Shown: positions 36,830 to 45,179 of the stretch, piece by piece
How the letters are laid out: the number at the start of each line of letters is the position of its first letter
Numbering within the stretch: position 1 is the stretch's first letter
Source: Pseudidiomarina gelatinasegens
GTDB taxonomy: Bacteria; Pseudomonadota; Gammaproteobacteria; Enterobacterales; Alteromonadaceae
Assembly (NCBI RefSeq): GCF_004025325.1
Contig: NZ_RSFE01000004.1
Location: 237,678 to 301,677, forward strand
Length of the DNA: 64,000 bases
Reading direction: 5' to 3'
Position numbers and translations under genes: made by a program
Notes under the pieces: model-generated
The model's input: the letters and a program-made list of their open reading frames with translations, nothing else
What the model was told of the DNA's origin: nothing
The model's database searches: none

Positions 36830-37157
36830 TTAATGTGACCAATGAATGTGCTTGATTTTCCATTTACCGTTTTGTTTTTCCAGCACCATTGTTTCCATGC
36901 CTTGATAGTTGCGCTCTTTACCTTTGTAAGTGCCCTTGGTGTGACTGCGCGAAGCAGAGATAGCCGTATTTCCAAGAATCGTTACTTGATGCTCAAGTGT
37001 TTCGCTCTTCATAGCTGCTAAATATTTCATATCCGACAACATATGGTGATGAGCATATTCATCAGCACTTCTTTCAACGCGGCCTCCCTCATAAATCATC
37101 ACGTCACTAGCTAGTTGTGCCCTTGCAAGTTCCTTATCGCCAGTTTGAAGGGCATGA
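36830..37157 (-). pseudogene. NTF2-like protein, 5' truncated by an IS
   Basis: About 108 C-terminal residues of a second NTF2-like protein (GDKELARAQLASDVMIYEGG, ending [11 protein letters not shown]). Coding sequence begins exactly at the edge of the IS fragment at 37158; the annotated-looking ATG at 37162 belongs to IS sequence. Signal peptide and first helix are missing. It lies 29 bp upstream of the intact NTF2-like gene on the same strand, so the two were one operon. Confidence 0.65.
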
Positions 37158-38081
37158 CCCACTATGTCAACCTTGTTGTCCAGTTGGCAATTTCGCCATT
37201 AGTTAATAAACAGTGGGCGGCATAGGTTCATGTATGCCACGTTATTCTGAAGAGCGTAAAGCTGCAACGCTCAAAAAATTATTACCGCCACAGAGTCGTT
37301 CTGTAAATTCTGTGGCTGATGAGGATGGGATCAGTCCGCAAACCTTGTATCATTGGTTAAAACAATGTCGTGAGCAAGGAGTTGCAGTGCCCGGACATCA
37401 AAAGCAGGCTGACCAATGGTCCGCTGAAGACAAGTTAGCCATCGTTATCGAAACCGCCGGCTTATCGGAAGCCGAACTGTCGGCTTATTGCCGTGAAAAA
37501 GGGTTATTTACCGAGCAGGTCAAACAGTGGCGTACCGATTGCCTGCAGGGCTTTGGCCGCACTGCTGACAGTGAGCGCCAGGTAAAACAAGAGCGTAAAA
37601 AAACGACCAAAGAAATCAAAAAGCTTAAAGCCGAGGTTCGCCGCAAAGATAAAGCGTTGGCCGAGACCAGTGCCCTGTTGGTGCTTTCAAAAAAGCTCGA
37701 AGCCTTATACGGGGACGAACCGGACAACGAGGACGACTAACGCCGCAAAGCGAGCGTATAAGACTACTCGATTACTTTAACGAAGCGGTTAATAACGGCG
37801 CATCCCGCCATCAGGCAGCGCATGTTATGTGCATAAGCCAACGCACGTTAAAGCGCTGGGCTAACAATCCGACGCCGGATAAACGGCCCACAACAGCGCC
37901 GGTTAAACAACCGCGGCAGTTGAGCGAAGACGAAGAGCAGCGCATCCTGATGGTCTGTAATTTACCGCAGTATGCGGATTTACCGGCCTCACAAATCGTG
38001 CCGTTACTGGCCGATAAAGACGTTTATATTGGCTCTGAATCAACGATTTACCGGGTGCTGAAAAAGCACCGGCAATTAACA
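37158..38081 (+). mobile_element. IS3-type element, left fragment, copy 2
   Basis: Same element as 35146-35879, but longer: it extends 200 bp further into orfB before another IS3 element begins at about 38082. The two copies are in direct orientation 2012 bp apart and enclose the solute-binding fragment and both NTF2-like genes. Confidence 0.82.
37234..37740 (+). CDS. IS3-type transposase OrfA, copy 2
   Basis: Near-identical duplicate of the gene at 35222-35728 (one amino-acid difference). Helix-turn-helix followed by a charged coiled coil. Intact by itself, but the matching orfB downstream is cut after about 85 codons. Confidence 0.82.
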   Translation: MPRYSEERKAATLKKLLPPQSRSVNSVADEDGISPQTLYHWLKQCREQGVAVPGHQKQADQWSAEDKLAIVIETAGLSEAELSAYCREKGLFTEQVKQWRTDCLQGFGRTADSERQVKQERKKTTKEIKKLKAEVRRKDKALAETSALLVLSKKLEALYGDEPDNEDD

Positions 38082-38084
38082 TGA
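37827..38084 (+). pseudogene. IS3-type transposase OrfB, N-terminal fragment
   Basis: Encodes 85 residues of OrfB: RTLKRWANNPTPDKRP, then QRILMVCNLPQYADLPASQI and ESTIYRVLKKHRQL. It stops in a TGA created by the inserted element, before the DDE domain. OrfB of this type normally runs several hundred residues, so the transposase is inactive. Confidence 0.75.
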
Positions 38085-38144
38085 TCCGTACCAGTACTTT
38101 TGGACACCGAGCTAAGTGAGTAAAATCACTTAACTCGGTGAATC

Positions 38145-38420
38145 ATGAAAGCAAATAAAACACGCAAAGTCCACACACAAGAATTTAAAGCAGAAGCCCT
38201 GAAATTAGCTGAAAGAATAGGCGTTGCAGCGGCGGCTAGAGAACTGAAAGTCTACGAATCCCAGCTGTACAGTTGGCGGACTGCGGCGCAAAAAAAATCT
38301 AGCACGAGCGCCAGAGAAGCAGAGCAAGCCGCTGAAATTGCTCGATTAAAACGTCAATTAGCTGAACAGGCAGAGGACCTGGCCATATTAAAAAAGCAGC
38401 CTTCTTCGCGAAAGAAATAA
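38145..38420 (+). CDS. IS3-family transposase OrfA
   Basis: A 91-residue helix-turn-helix protein (KVHTQEFKAEALKLAERIGV, then RELKVYESQLYSWR) with a C-terminal leucine-zipper region (AEIARLKRQLAEQAEDLAIL). A TTAAAAAAG slippery string lies near its end at 38388-38396, the normal place for -1 frameshifting into orfB. Confidence 0.88.
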   Translation: MKANKTRKVHTQEFKAEALKLAERIGVAAAARELKVYESQLYSWRTAAQKKSSTSAREAEQAAEIARLKRQLAEQAEDLAILKKQPSSRKK

Positions 38421-39294
38421 AGTAAAGTTTGAATTCATCAAGGTCGAATCTGGCAACTACCCAATCAGGGCTCTGTGTCGGGTTATGAAGGTCAGCAAGT
38501 CGGCTTACTATGACTGGTGCAAGCGCCCGGGCAAGCTGATTGGCGCTCAAGAGCTGCAGCTTCGCCGCCGGATCAAGGAACTGTTCAAAGCGAGCAGATC
38601 CAGCTTGGGCAGCCGGAAAATGATGAAGGCACTTCGCGCGGAAGGCTTTGAAATTGGCCGATACCGGGTTCGCCGGCTTATGGATCAAATGGGCTTGAAG
38701 GTGACGCAGCGCGTGGCTTACAAAGTAACCACCAAGCGCAAACACAGCGACAGCGTAGCGGGCAATTTGCTGAATCAGAATTTCAACCCAGTGGGCCCGA
38801 ATCAGATCTGGGCGGGCGATGTGACCTACTGCCGCACCGGCGAAGGCTGGATGTATCTGGCGGTTGTGATGGACCTGTATTCGCGGCGCATCGTGGGCTG
38901 GGCAATTGATAAAACGATGACCACCAGTTTGGTGCTGCGGGCTCTGATTACGGCTTACAACCTGCGCAGGCCGAGCAAGGGGCTGGTGTTCCATAGCGAC
39001 CGCGGGTCGCAGTACACCAGCAAGCGGTACCGGAAGCAGCTTCAGCGTTTTGGTATGCGAGCGAGTATGGGCGACGTTGGCGCCTGCTGGGACAACGCAG
39101 TTGTTGAACGATTTTTTGGCAGCCTGAAACATGATTGGCTCTTTAAAGTGTCACAACCGACACGTGAACATATGAAAAGGGATGTGGCCGCTTACATCCG
39201 TTACTACCACCTGGAGCGACTACATTCGGCCAACGGCGGCAGGTCGCCAGTTAACCATGAATTATTGTTTAAAAATGTGTCCGGATTTAGTTGA
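38421..39294 (+). CDS. IS3-family transposase OrfB, catalytic domain intact, junction shifted
   Basis: Catalytic domain with DDE triad: Asp in IWAGDVTY, Asp in HSDRGSQYTS and Glu in AVVERFFGSLKHD. An internal ATG at 38485 gives 269 residues, but family members start earlier, at a KVKFEFIKVE segment seen here from 38419. After the -1 slip in orfA the frame reads AAFFAKEIK and hits TAA at 38423, while KVKFEF is in the other frame. One base therefore appears to be missing between them, and the OrfAB fusion should not form. Confidence 0.82.
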
Positions 39295-39302
39295 CCAGTA
39301 CA

Positions 39303-39407
39303 TCCAATGGGGTAAAGTGGTGCTGAAAAGAAGTAAATGTATGCAGTCATGAGGCTATACGCACGCGTATACGGAATTTGGCACATACCTCGAGAGGATT
39401 AGTTGTT
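39303..39407 (+). promoter_or_regulatory. Upstream region of the copper ATPase gene
   Basis: Holds the ribosome-binding site GAGAGGA (39391-39397) eleven bases before the ATG, and a palindrome-like ACGCGTATACG. No MerR-type 19-bp-spacer promoter (as for CueR) is evident, so regulation is unclear; read-through from the upstream IS is possible. Confidence 0.35.
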
Positions 39408-41741
39408 ATGAGGCAGAATCAATCAGAACATCCACACCACGTGGATCCGTCGCACACAGATGCGCCGCTCTCAGATCCCGTGTGCGGCATGCGAGTTACA
39501 GAGAATTCATCCCATCACATGGAGCATGAGGGTAAGTCTTTCTATTTTTGTAGCACCAAGTGTTTGGGTAGATTCCGTGATGACCCGGAAAAGTACCTCG
39601 ATCCCACCAAGTCGGAGGAACATACAACGCCGCATGAGCCCGGCACGACGTACACTTGCCCTATGCATCCGGAGATCCTGCAAGATCACCCGGGAACCTG
39701 TCCAAAGTGTGGCATGGCTCTTGAGCCATTGATGCCCAGTCTGGATGATGATAACAATCCAGAGTTGAAAGATTTTTCACGCAGGTTCTGGTGGACGCTG
39801 CCGTTTACTGTCATCGTGACAATACTTGCTATGTTCGGCCCGCAGCTTGGCTGGTTCAGCATGAGCGTGCAAACATGGATCGAACTCGTTCTTTCAATAC
39901 CGGTAGTGTTGTGGGCAGGGCAGCCATTTTTTGTACGGGGCTGGCAATCAGTAGTGAACCGCAGCCCGAACATGTGGACGCTGATAGGCCTTGGTACTGG
40001 AGCGGCGTTTATCTATAGCACTATCGCGACGATAGCACCGGGCATATTCCCTGAAACTTTCATGTCGATGGGCCGCGTTTCAGTCTATTTTGAAGCAGCA
40101 GTTGTCATTATTTCGCTGACATTGTTGGGTCAGATGCTTGAGTTGAGGGCACGCTCGAAAACATCAGCTGCCATCAAGTCCTTGCTCGGTCTGGCGCCTA
40201 AGACAGCACGGCGGATCAACAAGGATGGCACTGAGGAAGATGTGCCTTTGAATCACGTACATGAAGGTGATCGCTTGCGCGTTCGCCCTGGTGAAAAAGT
40301 CCCGGTTGACGGCACGGTAGAGGAAGGTAATAGCTCATTGGATGAGTCGATGTTGACCGGAGAGCCACTCCCCGTAAGCAAGCGGCCCGGAGACAAGGTG
40401 ATTGGCGCGACGATGAATACTTCAGGCGCTCTTGTGATTCGGGCAGAGAAAGTGGGTTCTGCCACAGTGCTCTCTCAGATTGTGCAGCTCGTAGCGCAGG
40501 CGCAGCGTTCGCGCGCTCCCATGCAGCGCATGGCTGACTTGGTTGCCGGTTACTTCGTTATGGCTGTAGTGGTCATCGCCATAACAACTCTGTTCGTTTG
40601 GGGATTCTTCGGTCCGCAACCGAGCTGGGTGTACGGTTTGATAAATGCTGTTGCGGTGCTGATTATCGCTTGCCCGTGTGCGTTGGGGCTGGCCACACCC
40701 ATGTCCATCATGGTGGCAACCGGCAAAGCCGCTACGCAAGGCGTGCTGTTTCGCGATGCCGCCGCGATTGAGAACTTCCGCAAAGTCGATACTCTGATTG
40801 TTGATAAAACCGGCACATTGACTGAAGGACGTCCGGCTTTTGAACAAGCAATTCCGGCAGGTGACATAACTGCCGATGAAGTACTACGTCTTGCAGCGAG
40901 CCTCGATCAAGGCAGTGAACATCCACTTGCCGACGCTATTGTGAACGCGGCGCGCGAGCGCGGCCTCACACTCAGTGCAGTCGACGATTTTGAATCAGGT
41001 AGCGGCATCGGCGTTCGTGGCCAAGTCGATAGTAAGTCGCTGGTCCTGGGCAATACAGCTCTGATGCAGCAAGACGGGATTGATGTTACCCACCTGACAA
41101 ACATCGCCGACTCATTGCGCGAAAAAGGTGCGAGTGTCATGTATCTCGCCTCGGATGGCCAACTTGCAGGCCTGTTGGCTGTCTCCGACCCGATCAAACA
41201 GAGCACGCTGGAAGCAGTGCGAGATCTCCAGCAAGCGGGGATTCGTATCATCATGGCAACCGGCGATGGTATTGCAACGGCTAACGCTGTTGCCAAGGAA
41301 TTGGGAATCGACGAAGTGCACGGCGAAGTCAAACCTGCTGACAAGCTTGACCTCGTCACACAGCTTCAAGCTGAAGGTTGTATTGTAGCTATGGCTGGGG
41401 ACGGGATTAACGATGCCCCGGCTCTCGCAAAGGCTAACGTAGGTATCGCCATGGGGACGGGTACAGACGTTGCCATGAACAGCGCTCAGGTAACCCTGGT
41501 CAAAGGCGACTTGCGTGGAATCTCCACCGCACGGCACCTTTCCGATAGTACCGTCGCTAATATGAAGCAAAATCTGGGTTTCGCGTTTATCTACAATGCG
41601 CTTGGCGTCCCGATCGCAGCCGGTGTGTTGTATCCCCTCACGGGTATTCTGCTCTCACCCATGTTCGCCGCACTCGCAATGAGTCTCAGCTCGGCATCGG
41701 TGGTTTTCAACGCTCTCCGGCTTCGTGGCTCACGCGATTGA
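39408..41741 (+). CDS. copA: Copper-translocating P1B-type ATPase with YHS and HMBD domains
   Basis: Inner-membrane pump that exports Cu+ to the periplasm. From ATG 39408 it has 777 residues. Domains: YHS (about 22-64, DPVCGMRV...CSTKC), heavy-metal-binding domain (about 81-107, YTCPMHP...[12 protein letters not shown]), then eight membrane helices. The transport motif [10 protein letters not shown], phosphorylation site [13 protein letters not shown] actuator loop and hinge [13 protein letters not shown] are intact. The N-terminal YHS plus HMBD pair replaces the usual CxxC ferredoxin-like domains. It stands alone between an IS and an RND pump remnant. Confidence 0.94.
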   Translation: MRQNQSEHPHHVDPSHTDAPLSDPVCGMRVTENSSHHMEHEGKSFYFCSTKCLGRFRDDPEKYLDPTKSEEHTTPHEPGTTYTCPMHPEILQDHPGTCPKCGMALEPLMPSLDDDNNPELKDFSRRFWWTLPFTVIVTILAMFGPQLGWFSMSVQTWIELVLSIPVVLWAGQPFFVRGWQSVVNRSPNMWTLIGLGTGAAFIYSTIATIAPGIFPETFMSMGRVSVYFEAAVVIISLTLLGQMLELRARSKTSAAIKSLLGLAPKTARRINKDGTEEDVPLNHVHEGDRLRVRPGEKVPVDGTVEEGNSSLDESMLTGEPLPVSKRPGDKVIGATMNTSGALVIRAEKVGSATVLSQIVQLVAQAQRSRAPMQRMADLVAGYFVMAVVVIAITTLFVWGFFGPQPSWVYGLINAVAVLIIACPCALGLATPMSIMVATGKAATQGVLFRDAAAIENFRKVDTLIVDKTGTLTEGRPAFEQAIPAGDITADEVLRLAASLDQGSEHPLADAIVNAARERGLTLSAVDDFESGSGIGVRGQVDSKSLVLGNTALMQQDGIDVTHLTNIADSLREKGASVMYLASDGQLAGLLAVSDPIKQSTLEAVRDLQQAGIRIIMATGDGIATANAVAKELGIDEVHGEVKPADKLDLVTQLQAEGCIVAMAGDGINDAPALAKANVGIAMGTGTDVAMNSAQVTLVKGDLRGISTARHLSDSTVANMKQNLGFAFIYNALGVPIAAGVLYPLTGILLSPMFAALAMSLSSASVVFNALRLRGSRD

Positions 41742-41777
41742 ATGGGGCGATAACCCACGGAATGATGCTCTGATAAC

Positions 41778-41813
41778 ACAAGCTGCTGAAGAACAGATGT
41801 TTCAGCAGCTTGT
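41778..41813 (+). terminator. Perfect 13-bp hairpin after the copper ATPase gene
   Basis: ACAAGCTGCTGAA and TTCAGCAGCTTGT pair perfectly around a ten-base loop, 36 bp after the copA stop. GCCCCCT follows instead of a T-run, so termination would be weak or protein-assisted. Confidence 0.55.
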
Positions 41814-41837
41814 GCCCCCTCATCCACCATCCGTTGA

Positions 41838-41917
41838 TTAACGAGGCCTTAATCGATGCTGTTTCACCAGCGTATAGAATACCGGGATGACAATGAGTGT
41901 GAGGATAGTGGAAGAAA
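41838..41917 (-). pseudogene. C-terminal remnant of an RND metal efflux pump
   Basis: The minus strand encodes STILTLIVIPVFYTLVKQHR then LRPR and TAA at 41838-41840. STLLTLIVIPVLYTL-type sequence is the last transmembrane helix of CusA/CzcA pumps. Coding stops at the IS border 41917/41918. It is not a copy of the intact pump gene at 47591-50788, whose end reads LLTLVILPVLYPWFSK. Confidence 0.7.
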
Positions 41918-42417
41918 TGTAAATACCCCATTTCTAACACAGTCATCTCGTAGAGTATTTATGCCGCATTTCGGTACTCAAATGGCGTCATGTCATTGAG
42001 TGAATCGTGCGGTCGTTCGTTGTTGTATAGCTCAATCCAATCTTCGGTTATTTGCTTCACTTCGTTCAGGTTGTTGAAGATGTAGCAATCGAGTACATCA
42101 TCACGATAAGTTCGGTAAAATCGTTCAATGTAGGCGTTTTGATATGGGCAACCAGGTTTAATGTAATCAATCATAATGTCATGTGCTTTTGCCCAATTTA
42201 CAAACACTTCCGAGGTGAATTCGCTGCCATTATCAACCCGAATTTTCTCAGGGTAACCATGCCACTCAGCAAGTTGGTCAAGATAGCGTATGACGCGCAA
42301 CGACGGCATGCTGGTCGCAATATCGATACCTAAAACTTCGCGATTAAAGTCATCAATGACATTAAATGTGCGAAACCTGACTTTGTTGTGCAAGCTGTCA
42401 CTCATAAAGTCCATTTG
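41918..42417 (-). mobile_element. IS407-group IS3 element, partial second copy
   Basis: Begins with the same terminus as 33812 (TGTAAATACCCC) and continues about 500 bp through the 3' half of orfB, then ends abruptly within the catalytic-domain Asp region. Scattered base differences from the full copy (for example ERFYRTYR instead of ERFNRTYR) show that it is an independent, older insertion. The junction TGTAATCCCCCC at 42418 looks like the tip of yet another IS end. Confidence 0.82.
41959..42417 (-). pseudogene. Truncated IS3-family OrfB
   Basis: Encodes the C-terminal 150 residues of the same transposase as 33853-34662, from DFMSDSLHN onward. The first catalytic Asp is at the break and all of the N-terminal half is missing. 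The reading frame continues by chance into 42429, giving an apparent start MGGLQM that is not part of the transposase. Confidence 0.8.
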
Positions 42418-42457
42418 TAATCCCCCCAAAAATAGGAGTAGTTATGCGTAGAAAGTG

Positions 42458-43069
42458 CTAGTACTGATTGAACTCTGCTCTTGTCTTCATGGCGCTCGAA
42501 AAAATATCGACAAGTGGCTGAAGATCGAGATTCACACCAGAAACATTGGCATCGACCCACTCTTGCTGCGATATTTCAGGCCACAATACATCATAACCAA
42601 GTGCAAATAGCATTTCTTCAAAAAAGAATCGTTGCGCACGCCCATTACCTTCCCGAAATGGATGTAATAAATTAATCTCGCAGTATAAATCAGCCACATC
42701 ACGCACGAAAACTTCAGGTGTTTTTGCATGTTCTAACAAAGGAATTTGGCGAAATAACCTATCCGCCTCAGCTTTGATTCTTGATGCCGTACAGAATCGA
42801 GTTGCACCTTTTGAAATATCAATTGTTCGTAACTCGCCAGCCCAATCGTATACATCCTGAAATAAATGCAGATGTAAACGCTGTAGATGCTCGAGTGTGA
42901 ATTCCTGACTGCCTAATGTAGTAGCTGTGTAGGATTTATAACGTAGGGTAGTAAATTCTATTTCGGCAGCGACAAGAGTTTCCTCATCGCGAATGTTTAG
43001 CTTGTTAACCAAAACATCGGAGTCCGGGTAACAATACGGATCTTGACCAGCGCCGTACTTATTTCGCAT
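42458..43069 (-). CDS. fic: Fic-family AMP transferase toxin
   Basis: A 203-residue class I Fic protein. The active-site motif HPFREGNGRAQRFF is complete (HxFx(D/E)GNGRxxR), so it can transfer AMP from ATP to a target protein. The N-terminus KYGAGQDPYCYPDSDVL and the DWAGELRTIDISKG segment resemble E. coli Fic, whose motif is degenerate; here it is intact. The start overlaps the end of a 50-residue antitoxin gene by 11 bp. Lies at the right edge of island 1 between IS debris and the attachment repeat, where it may help keep the island. Confidence 0.92.
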   Translation of the reverse strand: MRNKYGAGQDPYCYPDSDVLVNKLNIRDEETLVAAEIEFTTLRYKSYTATTLGSQEFTLEHLQRLHLHLFQDVYDWAGELRTIDISKGATRFCTASRIKAEADRLFRQIPLLEHAKTPEVFVRDVADLYCEINLLHPFREGNGRAQRFFFEEMLFALGYDVLWPEISQQEWVDANVSGVNLDLQPLVDIFSSAMKTRAEFNQY

Positions 43070-43211
43070 ATTTACGTTTTAAAGATGCGATAGACTGCTT
43101 TTCAAAAGACTCTTTCATTTTGAGACCTTCGTACCCAAGACTGGTCTTGAAGTTCTCAATATTAGGAACAAAGCGCTCTTGTTTATCTGAGCTGTTTTTT
43201 GTGCGTTTCAT
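43059..43211 (-). CDS. Fic antitoxin with SxxxEG inhibitory motif (YhfG/VbhA-like)
   Basis: A 50-residue, charged helical protein: MKRTKNSSDKQERFVPNIEN and ending SIASLKRKYAK. It contains SLGYEG, which fits the (S/T)xxxE(G/N) motif whose glutamate blocks the ATP gamma-phosphate site of class I Fic proteins. AAGGG lies nine bases before the ATG at 43211. Its stop is inside the first codons of fic, so the two are translated together, antitoxin first. It is too short for the usual ORF threshold. The motif, size and position make the call strong. Confidence 0.87.
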   Translation of the reverse strand: MKRTKNSSDKQERFVPNIENFKTSLGYEGLKMKESFEKQSIASLKRKYAK

Positions 43212-43501
43212 TATCATGTACCCTTAGGATGAGCCGCATAAATTATAACCTATGCAGCGCGCCTAAGCCACGTTCGAAATGGTGGAATTTTTTCCACCTA
43301 AAAACTCAGGTTTTTCCGAATATTCAGAATTTTTTGTCGCGAGGCAAAGGTCAAAAATTTAAATTTCCACGTCGGTTTTCTGTGACCACTTTTGTCATTA
43401 AATGATCTCAAAAGTGTCAATTTCGACACCAAATAAAAAATCAAAACACCGTTTAAACCCTTACCACACCTAGATTTAACGATTTACCACCGAACCCACG
43501 A
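43212..43501. other. Non-coding right edge of island 1
   Basis: About 290 bp, AT-rich, with no gene. Contains short inverted repeats (GGTGGAATTTTTTCCACC near 43281, GTGTCAATTTCGACAC near 43416) that may be protein-binding sites beside the attachment repeat or part of the toxin-antitoxin promoter. Confidence 0.4.
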
Positions 43502-43551
<50 letters not shown>

Positions 43552-43598
43552 TAATTCTATAGCCTGACATTGATAGCAAGTACTAACTTTGAGGCTTT

Positions 43599-43626
43599 TG
43601 TGCCGATTCTGTGCCAAAATTGTGAC
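43599..43626 (+). repeat. Three phased TGTGCC-type repeats, probable integrase arm sites
   Basis: TGTGCC, TGTGCC and TGTGAC begin at 43599, 43610 and 43621, again an 11-bp spacing, and again exactly 48 bp after the attachment repeat. Same design as 33298-33327 with a different base sequence, which suggests a different but related integrase. Confidence 0.6.
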
Positions 43627-43740
43627 TTGTTAAGGTTTTGCCTCCAAGTTTCATGACCTTCGCACAACATTCTTGCTCTTAATCGATTTAGGAAGCAAAT
43701 TCTGTCGTTTTCTCTTAAGCATAAACAACAATATTCAATT

Positions 43741-44769
43741 TTAAGCATCGTCTTTAAATAATTCCTGTGCTGTATAATACAAGCTTTGATCAAAACGACG
43801 TTCTGGACTTAACTCTTTGTGCCCGCCATTCATAATCACATTTGTGATGCTAGATAATTTCATAATTGGATTATAACGTCGAGGATGATTCATAAATCTA
43901 CGAGTCATTTTACCATTCAGAGCAAATTCTTTGTCAGTCTGCAGGTTGAAAGCCATTTGAGTATAAATATTATGAATATTTACCTTATCTGTTTGTGTTA
44001 GTTCGTAAAGAATCCTTGCAAGCCTTAGCGTTGATCTATAAAGCCTTGTAACTTTCCCCACATCTCGCTCTCTTGATGCGCAATCAATAAAGGTACGGCA
44101 AATAGCAAAGTCGCTCCAAACAAAAATATCATATGCATTACCCTTATCAATAATCGGTGACTTACCCAATGTCTTCCATATTGGATGTAATAAAAAAGGT
44201 TTTTGGTAGTCTTTAAACTCTGTAAATATTTTATTTAAACACCCAATGATTTCCTCCCTTTTACTCAACATTTCAACAGTATTATCCCAATGTTGAATTG
44301 TCGAACAGGTAGGCTCTAAGATTTCCTTTAGTCTCGCTCTAAATGGTTTTATCGAATCAAAAATACCTAGCGCGGCGTAAGAAGTACTTGCAGGTCTAAT
44401 CACCAACTCGGTACCCCAGTCAGACTCTCTGTCGTTTGCAGTGGTATTGTCCGGAATAACTGTAAGCTTAACTTCCAAGGCTCGAATAAATGAGTCACCG
44501 AGTTTTAGTACGAGATCAATTCCTTTAATGTCTGTCCTTGAATATTCTTGGTAAGGCTCGAATTTTGACTCGAATAAAAAACTCAATTCATTATTTGCCA
44601 CATCGGTACCAAATATAAAATCAAAACCTTCTTCTCGCGCTTCTACCTGAAGCTCTTGATTCGTGCATAGGTATACAGCAGAAGTATTTGTGTGAATCGC
44701 CACTAGTTGAAAACTATTTTTAATTAATGTACCATTAAGCTGCTTATTTAGAACTGTAGGTAATGATGC
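43741..44769 (-). pseudogene. Restriction endonuclease-like protein, 5' truncated
   Basis: A frame of about 342 codons open from 44769; the ORF from the GTG at 44703 has no ribosome-binding site, and the protein starts mid-domain (LPTVLNKQLNGTLIKNSF). A PD-(D/E)xK-like core is visible: DIKGIDLVLKLGD then ALEVKLTVIPD. The overall look, including ELVIRPASTSYAALGIFDSI, suggests the HindVP family of type II enzymes, not confirmed. No methyltransferase is in the window. It ends on the left next to the attachment repeat. Probably inactive, since the N-terminus has been replaced by the metal cluster promoter. Confidence 0.55.
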
Positions 44770-45107
44770 TTAGACTAGGATTTTTAATACTGGTGCTTGT
44801 TGCTGTTCTGACTCAAATCAGTCAGGCGGTTGCTGATGTGCATCAATCTCACCAATCCTCTTCTGAGCAACACCTCAATTTTGAGCATGACGAATCCCAC
44901 ATCGATAAGCGCAATCTCCCTAAAAGTGGCGAAATCAGCTTTGACTACCATCATTGCTGTCACTGCCATGGTTCATTTCATTTATATGCCATGAAGGCTG
45001 AAAAAACTCTCGCGTTACCACGAATGGGCACAATACGTCTTGGGTATACTGAGTTTTACACTAACCCTCTATCATCTCCGCTGTTCCGGCCTCCCATCTC
45101 CTCATAA
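44763..45107 (+). CDS. His-rich exported peptide at the head of the efflux operon
   Basis: A 114-residue protein with signal peptide (MMLRLGFLILVLVAVLTQIS...AVA). The mature part is rich in histidine (VHQSHQSSSEQHLNFEHDESH, then DYHHCCHCHGSFH), with a CCHCH cluster that could bind metal. Similar short proteins (CzcI-like) come before czcC in other bacteria and are thought to sense or buffer Zn, Co or Cd in the periplasm. A GCTGC/GCAGC hairpin lies in the gap before the TolC-type gene. Confidence 0.65.
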   Translation: MMLRLGFLILVLVAVLTQISQAVADVHQSHQSSSEQHLNFEHDESHIDKRNLPKSGEISFDYHHCCHCHGSFHLYAMKAEKTLALPRMGTIRLGYTEFYTNPLSSPLFRPPISS

Positions 45108-45179
45108 CTGCCTAATAAGCTGCGTTAGCAGCGCAAGAAATCATTATTTTACGCAGTAATATGACTGAGGAGTCTATCT

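Larger units (their letters stand above)
38082..39302 (+). mobile_element. IS3-family element interrupting copy 2, with a frame defect
   Basis: A 1221-bp element. The left end TGATCCGTACCAGTAC and the right end (reverse strand TGTACTGGTCAACTAA) agree at 15 of 26 terminal positions, ending in a shared GGACAC. Carries orfA and orfB. Inserted in the orfB of the neighbouring IS. A clear target duplication is not seen. Confidence 0.8.

Noticed and set aside
40907..41570. Long minus-strand frames (150 and 152 codons) opposite copA
   Set aside because: Antisense to conserved P-type ATPase motifs, no ribosome-binding site; shadows of the GC-rich copA gene.
41959..42429. Apparent complete 156-residue transposase starting MGGLQM
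   Set aside because: Comparison with 33853-34662 shows it is the C-terminal half of OrfB; the first residues come from unrelated sequence at the break.
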